This document shows, in pieces, positions 23,508 to 35,600 of a DNA stretch of 64,000 bases; within the stretch, counting starts at the first letter, position 1, and every line of letters starts with the position of its first letter. This stretch comes from Diplosphaera chodatii (taxonomy: Eukaryota > Chlorophyta > Trebouxiophyceae > Prasiolales > Stichococcaceae). Where the stretch lies: NCBI GenBank assembly GCA_032358165.1, contig JAALGY010000038.1, forward strand, positions 1,364,001-1,428,000. Direction: 5' to 3'. The position numbers and the translations under genes were made by a program. Below the pieces are notes generated by a model, which did not search any database, was not told the origin of the DNA, and saw only the letters and a list, made by a program, of their open reading frames with translations.

Positions 23508-26500
23508 TTATTGCGTACCAACGCCCCAGTAGGGTGCACCGTCAAAGCCTGTGGCTGTTGACCACTCTGATGCTGCCGCCTCCGAATCCCCTGCTGGTGG
23601 CATGTCTTCTGACTCGATCATGCTGCTTGCTGCTACGCCGTCCATGGCAGCCGGCTGCAGGTCGTCATCTGCAGCGGCCTGATCTGCTCCGGTATCTTCG
23701 AGGTCTGCTGCATCATAGCCTGCTGCCACATCATCGTCGGCCGGCTGCCTTGCCACCCCTTGCTCGTCTGTGTCGTCCTGTGCAGCTGCTGCGGCAAAGC
23801 TGTCAGGCCACGTGGCAACATCCGCACCATCTGCCATGCCCCAGAGTGTTCCATCCCCGGCTTGCGCATCCGTTTCTGGACCGACGGTAGCATCTGCTAC
23901 GCCAGGTGCTGCCCATCGGCCTCCTGCCAGGCTGGCACTGTCTTGGCCAGTCTCTGCCGCCTCACCAAACCCAGTGCCATCGTCAGTCCCATACTGTCCC
24001 AAGAAGGCCCCTTGCTGGCTGCTGCCGTCGGCTGTCGTGTCTTCCCTGCCAGCATACTCCTCAGCATTATGCTCCGTCAACACGCCTTCTTGGCTCATGC
24101 CATGCGTTGGGTGGGCATGCCTGGCGGCAGCACCCTCGGCGCCATCGACGCCCCCAACTGCCGCCCATCCACCAGCGTCCTCAGTCTGGCGGTACTCGCC
24201 CCAGAGTGCCCCGCCCTGGCCTGCGGCCTCAGCTGGCGCCTCATCGCCGGCGGCAGCATCCACAGCGGCGTAGCTGTGCCATAGCGCCCCGCCCTGGCTG
24301 GCGCTGCCCGGGCGTGCATCCCCCCCCGCGGCCGTGTCCACCCCGCCACGCGAGCCCCAGAGTGCGCCTCCGCGGCCGTGGCCATCGTCGACCTCTGTTG
24401 CCACATCATAGTCGTCATTGCCGGCATCTGCTGTGGTCTGCTGCCATGCTGTGTCATCGCCCACACCGGCCTCGACCCCGCCCGCTGCGGCATCGTAGTC
24501 CGTGCCTGATTCCGTCGTTGCAGGGTCACCCCAGAGGGCTCCGCCGCTGCTGGCACCATGTGCAGCGATGCCGCTGTCCGCAGTGCTGTCTGCGCAGACC
24601 TTCATGGCGCCCCACAGCGCTCCGCCGCCCTTGGCTGCAGTGGCGCTGTCGGACTTGGCGTACAAAACATGCCTGCATGATGCAACATCTGTCACAAGCC
24701 TAGATGCAAGCTTGAGTCTCTATCTTGTAAGCATCCTTTGTCATCGGTGGATGCAGCAACGGCGCTGGCACTTGGAAGGCTGCCGTGTTTCGCCGATTGC
24801 AAGGTCATGTGGCAACACAGCACTCACTCTGTCATGGGATCATCTGCCTGGCTGGACGCGCCCCGTGCCTGTACAACACAGGGCATGCCGTCCGAGAGAG
24901 CAATAACAAGCACACCGCTCTCATCAACAGCACCGTGCAAGCACAGCAACTGCAGGCGCGTTTTGTGCAGTACGAAAGGGTGTCAGCTGCAGGCACCTCG
25001 GCGCGAGTCCGCTGAGAACGCGTGCGGCCACAGCAGAAGCCGATGCGCCCCCGGCGCCAGCACAGGAACCAGGTCAAAAGCGCCAGGCACAGCAGCACCG
25101 CCACAAAGATGACGACCCAGCCCGCCACCGTGGGCATGGATCCGTCAAAGAACAGGCCGATGCCGGTGCGGGCGCTGGCCGTGGTGCCATTGGCAGCTGC
25201 GAAGGTGACAAGCGGGGTTAAATGACTGTACTGCTGTGTGGTGTTACGTGTGCCGCGGCATTTACAAGGACGCTTGGCTCCAATCTCGAAGCCAGTGTGC
25301 ATCGTTATCCCGACGCAGATGCAGTGCTCGGTCCTCTGTTTGCGGGCATAGTACGTCGTCACACACACACCTGGTCCGTCTGCAACTGAGGTGCCGGGGG
25401 GCGGCGGTGGCGCCACCAGTGCATTGCAGTACGCGAAGGCAGACAGGTCCTGCCCTGCGCTGGTGGTCCATCCAGGATCGCAGTCGCACCTGCGCATGTA
25501 TCAACACCTTTGCCTCGCGGCAATGCTTTGCGGTTGGCGTGCAAGGTGCGCAAGATTGGACACTTGACCATGGCAGCACCCGCAGCTGGACGAGACCGAG
25601 CCGTGCTGCCCGCAATCAGGCGTCCCATACGGGCAGGCGGCTGCAACATCTGCCTGCAGCAAAAGTGTCAAACTTTGTGCCAGGGTAAGGGATCTGGTGC
25701 AGCAGGCGCTGACCCCATTTATGGTATGGACGACTGTGTCCCTCTGTCGAGATGGCACAACGTGCTCTATCTGTGTTCATCATCAGTAGAACAGTCACCG
25801 TTGGAGCATCAGCCTGTGTAGGCGGCAGCTGTGGCGGAGCCGTTGGCGGTGGTGTCAGCGGCTGCGACAAAGGCGGTGGTGGAGGTGGTGGACACGCCGC
25901 GCACACCAGCTTCGGGGTTCCGGTATTGAGGATCGATATGGCACCGTAGTCAAGTGTGAAGCCGGGGTCGTGCACTGCCACTGCATGATACACAGAGTGA
26001 CATCCGATGTATCTGCAATCCTATGGTTGCCTGGTCTGCGAGCATCATACACACACACAACACAGGTACAGAGCCTGCGATGTGAAATTTTATGACGATT
26101 GAAGTGGCACGACAGCGTCAGGCATGCTAGATGCATCGTGACTCACCAGGCCAGTACTGCAGGAAACTGCCATTTTGCAGGTTCTGGTGCAGTCGGAGCG
26201 GTAGGGTGACGTAAAAGTCGGGCGGCCACTTGACGCCCACGTCCAGCAGTGCGCTGCCGGAGCGGTAGGCCAGCACCGCGATGCTGGCGTCGCTGACACC
26301 GCGCCAGCTGGTCAGGCTGCCCGCAGCCGCAGTGATGGTGAACAGCCTGCAGCGGCACACCTCTGCAATCGGGTGTCGCACGACTTATATGAGCAGTGAG
26401 GCCTGCCGCAAAACCAACCCAGCTGACCCAGGAGCACTGCGGGATATCTGGCACAATGCTGGCCGGCATCTCTGACCTGGTCACCTGGTCTTGAGTCGTG

Positions 26501-29352
26501 TCAGATATGCGGTCGACGCTGCATCGGGCTGCAGCAGCGTCGTCAGGTTCAGGGCGTCAAAGGAGATGGTGAATGCAAGGTAGGGCGCGATTGACACGGG
26601 CGGCGGTGGCGGGGGGCTGGGTGGCTGCGGCGGCGGCGGGGGAGAGGGGGGACTGGGCGGCGGCGGCGGGCTGGGTGGGGGCGGTGCCGGCAGAGCCTGC
26701 ACTGCAGCTGACAGCCGCCTTGCCACCGCACCTGATGTGCGGCGATGCTATACATGGGCCGCGTGAAAAGGCTGGCATGCCTACACCTGCCATCAAGCAT
26801 GCATGCCCACCTGGAAGCCCAGCACCTGCTGCAGCGCAGGCACTACCTCCTGATTCACACAGGCCAGCAGCGTGCAGAAACCCTGCACGCCCGTCCTTGC
26901 CAGGCCTAGCACAGGCATTCTGGTATGTCAGCTACAGCCTGAAGATCGATGGACATTGGCTGCTCTGGCATCAGCAGAGGACAGGGACAGCATGCAAGCC
27001 AACATATGCAGGCTCAAACTCAGGCCAATGCTGCACCGATAGGCATCATGAAGGTGAAGGTGGCGTTGGCTGCAACCGAGCTTGACACATCGGGGCCAAC
27101 GGAGATCACAGCACTGTTGGCACCGCAGGTGGTTGCAGAGCTACACGAGAGGAACACTACGTGTGTGAACGGCCAGCTCAACATTTGCGAGACAGTGTGT
27201 CTTATACGACAGCCCAGACTAGTGCTGCCCAAGGGGACAGCAAGTTACATACCGGTTGCCAGCGTCTGCCAGCGTGGATGTGCAGCAGCGGCTGATGGAT
27301 GTGCGGAAGGTGCCGGTGATGTTGCCCACATTCTGGATAGTCTGCGCCAGCACCCCTGCAGGGCACCCAGAGGCTCACCTGATGTTGTGTGATGTGCCTC
27401 CATGCACAGCAAGCAAGGTGTGCAGCACATTGTGGTTGCATCATCCACACACAAGCAGCAGGTTGCATATGCATTGAGCGCTTTTTCAGGCATGCGTCCC
27501 GCCACATGCCTGAAAGACTCCCATCAATCAGTGCAATGCCGCCCTCCCCTGGCAGTGGCGCAAAGACTGCGATGGCCATGCCCCGAGCCAGTGAAAACAC
27601 GCTCAAGTCTAGAGTAATGAAGACCTGTAAAGCGCGGGGCCCCCACCTCACGAGCAAGGAGAGAGTGCGACCGCGATGTCTGCAGCACATTCAGCTTCAA
27701 GAACACATGTACATTGCACACAAGGTAACAGTGCGCGCCTGCATGCTTGCGCCCGTGCTGTACGTGCAAGCCACTTCGGTAGAGTTATACGCAACGTTCT
27801 TGTACCAGTTGGGGGTATATCGCAGGAAGCTGCAGCTGGCATTGTAGGGTGGGCCACCTGCAACCAAGCGGGTTGGCGTGCTGACCATGTGGTCCTCTCT
27901 TATGAGTCAATGCATGCAGTCCCGTCAAGTGTGGTTTACACCTGGTGAGTCGAGGAGTCTTGCACCGGGCGGGGTGATGCACTACACAGGGAAGCAACTC
28001 ACTTAGGTAGCTGGCCACGGTGGTATTGCGAAAGGGGCTGAACTGGTCGTACGGGCTGCTGCCGTTGACAACTGTGCACTGACCGTACTTCTGGCCGCAC
28101 GCAAAACAGCTGGCCCACTGCTCTGGCAGCACAGCAATATGGTTTGCTGTGCCCGAGTCATAATCAATTGCACTGTTTGGCGCCAGAAACCCTGCAAATT
28201 CAGACGGAGCTGCTGCACCCACCGCCGGTTGGTGCCAGCTGTACTGGTTGCTGTGCTGTGACAGTGGGTTGGGTGGTCGACAACAGTACTTGGTTGCAGC
28301 ATGCATCAGCAGGCCATCTTACCTTCGTCACTTGCGTTGCCCTTCAAGCGGAACAATGTGTAAGAAGTGATGCCAGTGAGGCTGACTCCTGCATTGGCAA
28401 TGTCGGCAGAGGCGCTCATGCCGCTGGCATTGACGGCGCGCAGCACCGTGTCATAGGGCTGCACAGTCAGCGACTGGCCGCCTCCACCTTGCTGCTGCGC
28501 CTGATCGGCACAGCACCGCACTTCAGCGTCGTTGAAAAGGACACCAGACACTGTGTCAACCAGGCGAACCACAGAAAGGCCCATAGAGTGCCTTACCCCG
28601 ACGTTCAGCGAGAATAGCTGGTATGATGCACTGTTGAACCTCATTGCGGTACCAACATACTGTGTGGAGTTTTCTGCAAACGCGTGGCCGATGCCACTGC
28701 AGCACTGAGCTACTGGCAAACTGGAGCACGCTGTGAGTAGTTCGTAGGCGTTCTGGTACCAGAAGAACTGCGGCGACGTTCCAAGAGGCAGCGCTGCACG
28801 ACACATGTGCATTATGCATCACTGAGTAGACGGGAATCTCGGCAGCTTGACAAACAAAGCAGACTGACAGTGCGCGCAAGCATGCAGAGCTGCGGCGCAC
28901 AGCGGCGGTCGATGCTGGAGGAGTTTGTGGGCGAAAGTGCGATAACAATGTCGGCGCTCGGTGCCCAATAGCTGCCCGCCTGCTCGCCCAGAATGGGCTG
29001 GTCTGCAGCATCAGAAGCACCACGTCATGTCATACCTTGATGCAGTCAGGTGCACGCCCATGCGTCCCATCTTGGCAGGCTTCGGTGGTATGCGATGCTG
29101 CATGCATGCATGCAGGGTGCCCCATCAGCTGTGCGCACTTGCTGCCAGTGTCAGGTTGTAGGCAAAGTTGCCGCTCCAGTCTCTGAAGTTGATGGCGATC
29201 GAGAGCTGCCCGTTGACGATGCCCTTTTGCATGCTGTTGATGACTGCAGCCGCACCGATGCTCGCCGGCAGGCAGAAGAGTGCGCATGCTGTCAGGACCA
29301 CCCCAAGCACAGTCAGCTTACATTCATGTGACCTGTGGCTCATGCATACCAT
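23508..29352 (-). CDS. Large type I membrane protein: signal peptide, Pro-rich/EGF-like ectodomain, acidic ALWG-repeat tail
   Basis: I read this as one gene. It starts at ATG 29352 with a signal peptide (LTVLGVVLTACALFCLPASI). Ectodomain exons down to about 26400 are rich in N-glycosylation sequons and paired Cys (for example CCSGIGHAFAENSTQYVG). Two hydroxyproline-type stalks follow (26590-26700 and 25820-25900), then an EGF-like module split by an intron (CPYGTPDCGQHGSVSSSCG / CDCDPGWTTSAG). The transmembrane helix is GWVVIFVAVLLCLALLTWFL, with a basic stop-transfer (CWRRGRIGFCC). The tail exons 24828..24868 and 23508..24672 carry the repeats. The 3' exons 26147..26362, 25799..25980, 25580..25653, 25371..25489, 24997..25196, 24828..24868 and 23508..24672 join in perfect phase. 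Exons upstream of 26400 are real but their edges are not resolved. Function unknown; it looks like a cell-surface receptor or adhesion protein. Confidence 0.65.
23828..24629 (-). repeat. Degenerate ~27-residue protein repeat centred on (G)GALWG
   Basis: In the cytosolic tail the motif GGALWG recurs with a nearly constant step: Trp codons fall 27, 29, 29, 26 and 26 residues apart across the first six units (the third keeps only DTAW, the fifth has GGALWH). More decayed units follow (EGVLTE, QGAFLG, GGRWAA, DGTLWG), about ten in all. Spacers are Asp/Glu/Ala/Gly/Thr-rich. At DNA level this is an ~81-nt imperfect minisatellite. Confidence 0.85.
26590..26700 (-). repeat. Pro-rich (SPPPPP)n stalk-coding tract
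   Basis: On the minus strand this codes for APPPPSPPPPPSPPSPPPPP and continues in the same style, typical of hydroxyproline-rich glycoprotein stalks of volvocine and chlorellalean cell-wall proteins. A second, shorter Pro-rich stalk lies at about 25820..25900. Confidence 0.85.
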
Positions 29353-29877
29353 CTACGACACTGAGCCCCTTGTAGGGACGACTGCTGCCTCGACGCTGCC
29401 TAGGGGTGCATTGCACCAGCCATCCCGCCTACATGAAGGGCTCTGACAATGCAAGCCGGGTCGACTCCCTGCAACATCTCACTCAAAGGACGAGACGTTG
29501 CCTTTGAACCACCACAGCTTGGATGGACGGTGTGCAAAGTAAACCGTACTGCTGGGCACGAAACAATGTCGAAAAGAACTGCGAATATCTGCACAATGCA
29601 AGCTTGGTACGCAACCGGGGCAAAGCCGAGGCGGGCGTGTCAAAAGGCGCAAAATTTAACCAAGCGCACTTCAGCCGCGTCAGCCACCGATCCGAGCAGG
29701 GGAAACGAAGCGGCGTTACACAGAGCGTCAGCCGGTCCATGGAGTACGTGCTTCTTCCTGCTTCTGTACGGGCGGCTTCTTTAGTAGGAGCCTGGAGCCA
29801 GGCAGGGGCATCGCAGCAACATTTGCAACAGCACGATGCAGTGGGTAGTGCTTTGACATTTGTTTCGACCGTGTCAA
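29353..29877. promoter_or_regulatory. Divergent intergenic region between ALWG-repeat gene and EXOSC7
   Basis: About 525 nt between two divergent start codons. Open frames seen here have no motif. It must hold both promoters. Confidence 0.4.
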
Positions 29878-31513
29878 ATGCTTGTCGGCAGCGAGAGGTC
29901 CTTCCTGATAAACGGCTGCGAGTGTGGCATCCGGGGTGACGGGCGCGGCCACCTGGACTGGAGGCCTGTCTCCATCGACACCAGTATTGTGGCCTCTGCA
30001 AGCGGATCAGCACGCGTGCAGATTGGCGCCACCGACGTGATCGTGGGCGTAAAGGTAGGACTGTAGTGCCGCATGCCGCTGTGACGTTAAGCAGTGACAC
30101 ACTGCATTGCCTTTGCACCGTCTCCAACTCCAAGTCACGTCCAGTGGATCAAGCCGACGAAAGAATTTGCATCTGCTTCAACAGGTGGAGATAGCTACAC
30201 CGCTCCCTGACCGTCCTGATCACGGCAGGCTACAGTTTTCGGTGGAATGCTCGGCTTGCGCGGGGCCAGCAGTGCAGGCATGCAGCTGCCACTGTCAAGA
30301 GAGATGTCCATATGGTTGTCACACTGCATAATGCCAGCTAAAACAGCAGTCTGCAGTACGTCAGACTCCAACCCTTGGTCCTTGCCAAACAGGGAAGACC
30401 AGCAGAGGCGCTGAGTGTCAACCTGACAAAGCTGCTGGAAAGAGTGTACGCTGATGCAGACGCCGCACACGGTGATCAGGCCCTTCGTTTCAACCTCCAT
30501 ACTGTTCTATGGTCACAGCGACAAGTGCCAGCAGTGTGACGGCAGAGCCCGCAGCTGTGCTCCTGGTGTCGCTGCAACACCGTGTCCTTAGGCAATGGGT
30601 CCATCGTGCAGGACTGGACCTGGCACAGCTCGGCATCGTGTCGGCCAAAAAGTGCTGGCTGCTGCACATAGACGCACTGATCATTGGTGTTGATGGGAGC
30701 CTGGCGGATGCGACCAGCCTTGCTGTAAAGGTCAGACCATGTCCTACTGACAAACCAGTGAGATGACCAACTGTCCTTCGCAGAGGCATCAGTGCAAGAT
30801 ACATCTCGCCACAGCACGCTGTAGCTGCAAGACTCCACCTCGCCCCCTGCGCTGTTGCCAACCCTGCCGGCAGATCTGCACGTTTCAACAGCGCGGCCTG
30901 CAACGACAGGCTGCACTGGCAGACACAGAGGTGCCCGCTGTCAGCGTCGTGGAGGCATCGGAGGCAGATGGCGAGCCGGAATTAGATGTGGATGACGAGG
31001 ACAGCATGACGCTTGACGTGGCCGGCGTGCCAGTGATCGTGACCGTGGGGCAGGTCAGCTGCGAACCACAGCATGGCATGACAGTGCATTTCAGGCGTCA
31101 GAGCAATGATGAGGGCAGACTGTTTGTTGTACAGAACTGACTGATGGTGCTTCCTGATACACAGGTCGGCGCCTCGTGCCTCACGGACATGACGCCTGCA
31201 GAGGAGGCCTGCTGCACCGCGTCATTGCAGGTGGCGGTCGCTGCCGATGGCAGCCTGCGCGGCATGACAAAGACGGGGCAAGCTGCGCTCAGCCCAGACT
31301 TGCTACTGGTGCGCTGTGGCAGCGTGCTGCTGAATGCATCTGGATCCTCGCAATTGCTCGACCGTCATGCGCGTTTGCAGACCTTATTGACAGCTGGTAC
31401 GGCATCTGAAATTGCAGGACATGATGAACCACGCACAGACATGTGGACCATTGCTATCAGCAGAGCTGACCAAGGTCTTACATGGGCCAGCGTCAGAAGC
31501 AATGCAAGCGTAA
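29878..31513 (+). CDS. EXOSC7: Exosome subunit RRP42 (EXOSC7)
   Basis: A catalytically inactive RNase PH-like ring subunit of the RNA exosome. Seven exons: 29878..30054, 30185..30271, 30393..30471, 30612..30730, 30910..31053, 31165..31308, 31418..31513, total 281 residues (human 291). Landmarks are GDGRGHLDWRPVSIDTSIVA, SGSARVQIGATDVIVGVK, VEIATPLPDRPDHGRLQFSV, AKKCWLLHIDALIIGVDGSL and CLTDMTPAEEACCTASLQVA. The second intron may instead use a GC donor after 30277, which adds Val-Gln and fits the human spacing better. ATG 29878 gives MLVGSERSFLINGCE, matching the family's N-terminus, so no upstream exon is needed. Poly(A) signal TGTAA lies about 85 nt downstream. Confidence 0.92.
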
Positions 31514-31597
31514 GCAAACCACATGCAGACAGAGGGCGTTGTTCTGTTGTCCTTTTGTAGGCCATCGACTACTTGCCAAGTGTACAATATCCTCTGC

Positions 31598-31602
31598 TGT
31601 AA
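31598..31602 (+). terminator. TGTAA poly(A) signal downstream of EXOSC7
   Basis: TGTAA 85 nt after the EXOSC7 stop, in the 272-nt convergent gap before SPCS1. Confidence 0.5.
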
Positions 31603-31785
31603 AACACCAAGCTCCAAATGGCCCGCAACATGACGTGCGTCAGCCCTCCCAAGCTGAGTTGGGCTCCGCCCTGCAAACAGTGAACCCCGCATCAAGCCAG
31701 TGAAGACGAAAGCACATTGTCGTCGTGGATTCATGAGTGCAGTGGCTGCAGACCTTTACCGCAGCTGGCCTTACCGTGGATGCAG

Positions 31786-32061
31786 CTACCGCCGTGCTCT
31801 CCTTTTGACTGCCGATGCGCTGGGCAACTGCGTTGGTGGGTCCTTCACAGGCTGAACTTCCTGCCACTGCAGCGGATGCATGTTGAACCACGGCCAGTCA
31901 GGCACTGCTGCGATGACGGCAGCGGCAGTACCCGCGCCATATGTGAGCAGCGTAAACCGGAAATGGCCGCTGATCCAGCCCACAAGGAATGCTGCCACTG
32001 CTGCTCCAAGCAAAATATATAGCGACAATCGCTCTGCCAGTTTCTGGCCCTGGAAGTCCAT
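31786..32061 (-). CDS. SPCS1: Signal peptidase complex subunit 1 (SPC12)
   Basis: A small ER membrane subunit of the signal peptidase complex. A single exon of 91 residues, starting MDFQGQKLAERLSLYILLGA (human begins MDWQGQKLAEQ). Two membrane helices are visible (LYILLGAAVAAFLVGW and LLTYGAGTAAAVIAAV) separated by a short ISGHFRFT loop. The conserved PDWPWFNMHPLQW segment (human PNWPFFNRHPLKW) comes before the basic tail KRRARR. Two ATG codons sit in tandem (32064 and 32061); the second matches the family start. It is convergent with EXOSC7. Confidence 0.93.
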   Translation of the reverse strand: MDFQGQKLAERLSLYILLGAAVAAFLVGWISGHFRFTLLTYGAGTAAAVIAAVPDWPWFNMHPLQWQEVQPVKDPPTQLPSASAVKRRARR

Positions 32062-32617
32062 CATCAATGGTTGCCCAATCAGCAGAAGATGTGGTAAGAT
32101 CGCAGCGTGCAAAAGCCGACCCCTGACAGAGCCTGCTCCCTAGGATACGGCAGTGCCGAATTACTGTGTTTTCAATCCAGACACATATGTATCTACGGAC
32201 ATGCAAGCGCACCAGGGATGCCCTCGGCCCAAGTGAGCATGAGAGCTGAATCTGCCCAGCCTAGACTGTCCGCCGCTGCCGCCGATGTCGGTGTAACAAA
32301 GAAACAAACAGTCACATTGGTCGATTGGTGGCATGGTTTGCCAGATCAGCGCTAGCCCGGTCGATCATCATCTGTGGGCCGTTGAAATGCCCTGTCCATG
32401 GTCTGAATCGCTCTTCTGCTGACCTGAGAGTATTGCTAGACCTGGCGGTGTCGCTACATACCGTAGTCACCAACATATGTAATACCGTAAACCAAACAAA
32501 AATGCATGGCGCGTCACCTGCATGCAACCAGCTGCTGGGGGGAACCTAACGCTACCCACAGCACATGTTCGGAGGCACGGGTTGATGTTTGCTGTCGTGC
32601 ATAATGAACCAGACTCA

Positions 32618-35600
32618 CTACCCCCTCTGTTGCACTGGCCCACCCTCCTCTCCGCAGCCGGTGTCCTGCTCTGCGGCATCAAAAAAGTGCTGGATCGTGA
32701 TGGCGGCGCCACCGCGGGCTGATGGACCTTTGTACCGCTTGATGGGCGGCACTGGGGCCACAGCGGTCTGCGCCCGTCCCCGCTTCTGGTGGGCTGCCAT
32801 CATGTACGTCTGCAGGACCGCCAGGGTACAATTGACAGGTGTTGCGGATAGAATTTTGCACATCGTTCGCGCAATAGCAGTGACAACGGTTGTAATATGC
32901 ATAGCAACTGTCGTCACCTGGCTGCTGGACATGAGCACCTTCGTGCGGCCGCCTCGGCCGTCTGGACCCTGAACAAACAGCAGCGCAGGCATCTGGAACT
33001 GATCGGGCAACTGGCGAGTCGATGCAAACAATCTGGCCTCATTGCTGGGATGGCGTTTTTCTGTTGCAAGGGCTTAACTATCAGCACATTCCTTGGGACC
33101 AAGTGAGTGCTAGGCGGGCTGCCGCCTCTGTGTGCCCGATGCGGCCACGCTGTAGTCAAGGGTCGATGTGGCAGCATTGCAGACTCAACGCCGTTTGCAC
33201 CTCACGAATGAAGGTGCCGCTGGTGGAGGTGTTGGCAGCCCTGTGCATGAATGACGGCTCCGCAAGGCCGCGAGGGGCCAGGGCGCCCAGGAATGTGTGG
33301 CCGACCGCACTCTGCAAGCAATGGAGCGTATACCGGTCACGTTGCCTGAATCATTCATGCCTGAACATTTTCTGCTGATCTGTTGATATTGGCACTCATC
33401 GGTCGGACTGCTGGTCCCAGCTCCAAGTGCTACAAAATTCAAGCTGCTGGTGCCAGACTGCCATTCCGATGTTGGATATGCGCAGGAGGTGTGCAAGTGA
33501 GCTCACTGGTGCAGTCGCTGCACGCGGCTGGAGGGGCAGCCGTGGTCTTGGCGCCTCCAGCGGAGTCTCGACCCCGGCATCCTCCTCATCATCCAACTCC
33601 AGCCACTCGTCGCCTGTGCCAAGCTGCCCCGCTGCCTTCGTACCTGCATGTGCACCCGTTCTGCACTCTGGTCATCTTGCTGTGCTGCAGAGGTGCAGCG
33701 CAGGGTTTGCGGTGGAAATGACTGCGTGCAGGATCTGCTTGCAATGCAGCCAGCGGAGCGAAGCGAAAGCTTTGCAAGCAGGACCACCTGCTGCCTTGGA
33801 GGGTTGTGAAGGACAAGACATGTGGCCAGCCTGCATTGCTGCCGGCACTGGCGCTGCTGTTGACGACATTGCTGCCGCCTGCTGCTGTGCCTGTGCCGCC
33901 CTCAGCTGTGCCTGCAGGCAAGCACACAGCGTGTTTACGGAACATGTCTCTGTGTGTGTCTCAGAATCAGCATTCCCTTGTAGCTCAGGACGCATGAGCA
34001 GGGTGCAGCACCTCCCTGTAGCAACACAGCACGCCCTCGGGGTCGTGAACCTCGCAAAGTGCTACTACTGATGCTTGCAGCGGTTGTTATTCTGCATTGG
34101 GCTCAAACACTTGTGCCGAGAAGAGACTTTTCGGGCGCACAACACACCCGCATGCCCAGGATGGTGGCGTCTCTGTCTGCCAGCTGCTGCTCGACACGAC
34201 GCAGCTGCTGCTCGGCCTGCACAGCCTCTCGCTCCTTATCGCACAGCACCTGCTGATTCCTCTCGTCGCGTGCCCTGATGGTTTCCGCGAACATGTCAGC
34301 ATCTCTGCCTGCCTGCGCATTGCAGAGACAGGCCACGTCAGCTGTCATGACAGTGCAGCAATGTCATGTGGGCATCTGTGCCTCTGGATGCATCAGGTCT
34401 CACACCCCCACACCTGCTGAGATGGCCGTGAGTCATGCCAATCAATGCGCAGTCAACTGTGACACCAGCTGCAGATGCTGTGCAGGTCCTGTGCCACCTT
34501 GCCATGCCGCGCCGCTATCTGGACGAGTGCGCTGCGTGACAAAGACGCGTCTGTGCTCAGCTGGTGCCTGTCCACTGCCGTCTGCAGCCGCTCCGCCAGA
34601 GTCTCGGCCGCCCGGCGCATTGACCTCTGCAACACAAGGCACACTGAGCATGGCCAGTGACATGGTCAAGCAGCAGCTTCATTTGAATACACAGAGGTCG
34701 CTGGTGGTTGCTGTATGAGCCGCGCTGCAAGTTGGGCAGCCACAGTGCCAGCGCAGCCTGCCAGCGCACCTCGTCTTTGAGCTGTGCTGTGAAATGCCGC
34801 TTCTGGGTGTGCACCTCCTCCCGCGCTGCGGTCAGCTTCTCCTGGGCGCCCTGCAGCACCTGCTCCGACCTGCAATTGGAAAACCCCATTTTGAACACAA
34901 TTTCTATAGCGCATGCATTGAACTGATGTTGTGCACGCTCGGTCTGCACCCTGGCGGAGGGCTGCCGACGGTTCGTAAATAGGGTCTCACTCACTGGTCG
35001 AGCGACTGCTGCATCTGCTGTAGCTGCTGCCGACTGGTGGACTCCCTGAGCTCCAGCCTCTCCTCCAGCGTCCTGCATTCTGACTGTGCCGCTGCAAGCT
35101 GCAGGCACACCAAGGCGACATGCCCGTTGCTTGGCGTATGGTCGTGATCAAGCAAAGTCTGACACCTCAAGAACTACCGTCAGGTTCTGTTTGTTGTGGC
35201 ATGCACCCGGTGGTCACCTGCCGCTTCAGACGATCAGAGACTGGGCTGAGGCTCTGCAACTGCGAGGCGTTATCCTGCCCAGCAAGATCAAGGCGGATGG
35301 ACAGCACGAGATTGCGCTTCAGCACAGAGCAGTCTCTGTCCGACTGGCGCAGGCAGATACCCTCCTGCGGATGTAGTGCGGGGACATGCTGGTGAGCATG
35401 TGACACAGACTGTCGTGGCCAGCAACATCTGCTTGCACAGCTTTTAGGCGACTTATACTGTATCGGAAACGTGCTTCGCCCAAATTGGTCATGCGGGGCT
35501 CACCCGGCAATTTGGGCAGCGGGGGTTGGTTGCGCAGGCCTGCGACAGGCAGTCTGCATGAAAGGTGTGTCCGCAACTCGACAGCACGCACCACGCCTTA

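Noticed and set aside
23828..24629. The ALWG repeats as a Rubisco linker of the EPYC1 or CsLinker kind
   Set aside because: Known pyrenoid linkers have basic, Arg/Lys-bearing helical repeats and a transit peptide; this tail is acidic and sits behind a signal peptide and membrane helix.
23906..24703. A 265-residue His/Pro/Arg-rich frame antisense to the ALWG-repeat exon
   Set aside because: Shadow of the GC-rich repeat exon on the other strand; its composition simply mirrors the repeats.
29096..29116. A TGCATGCATGCATGCA run as a possible regulatory element
   Set aside because: GCATGC-type words occur in many introns here, and this run is in an intron of the ALWG-repeat gene; nothing links it to a specific function.
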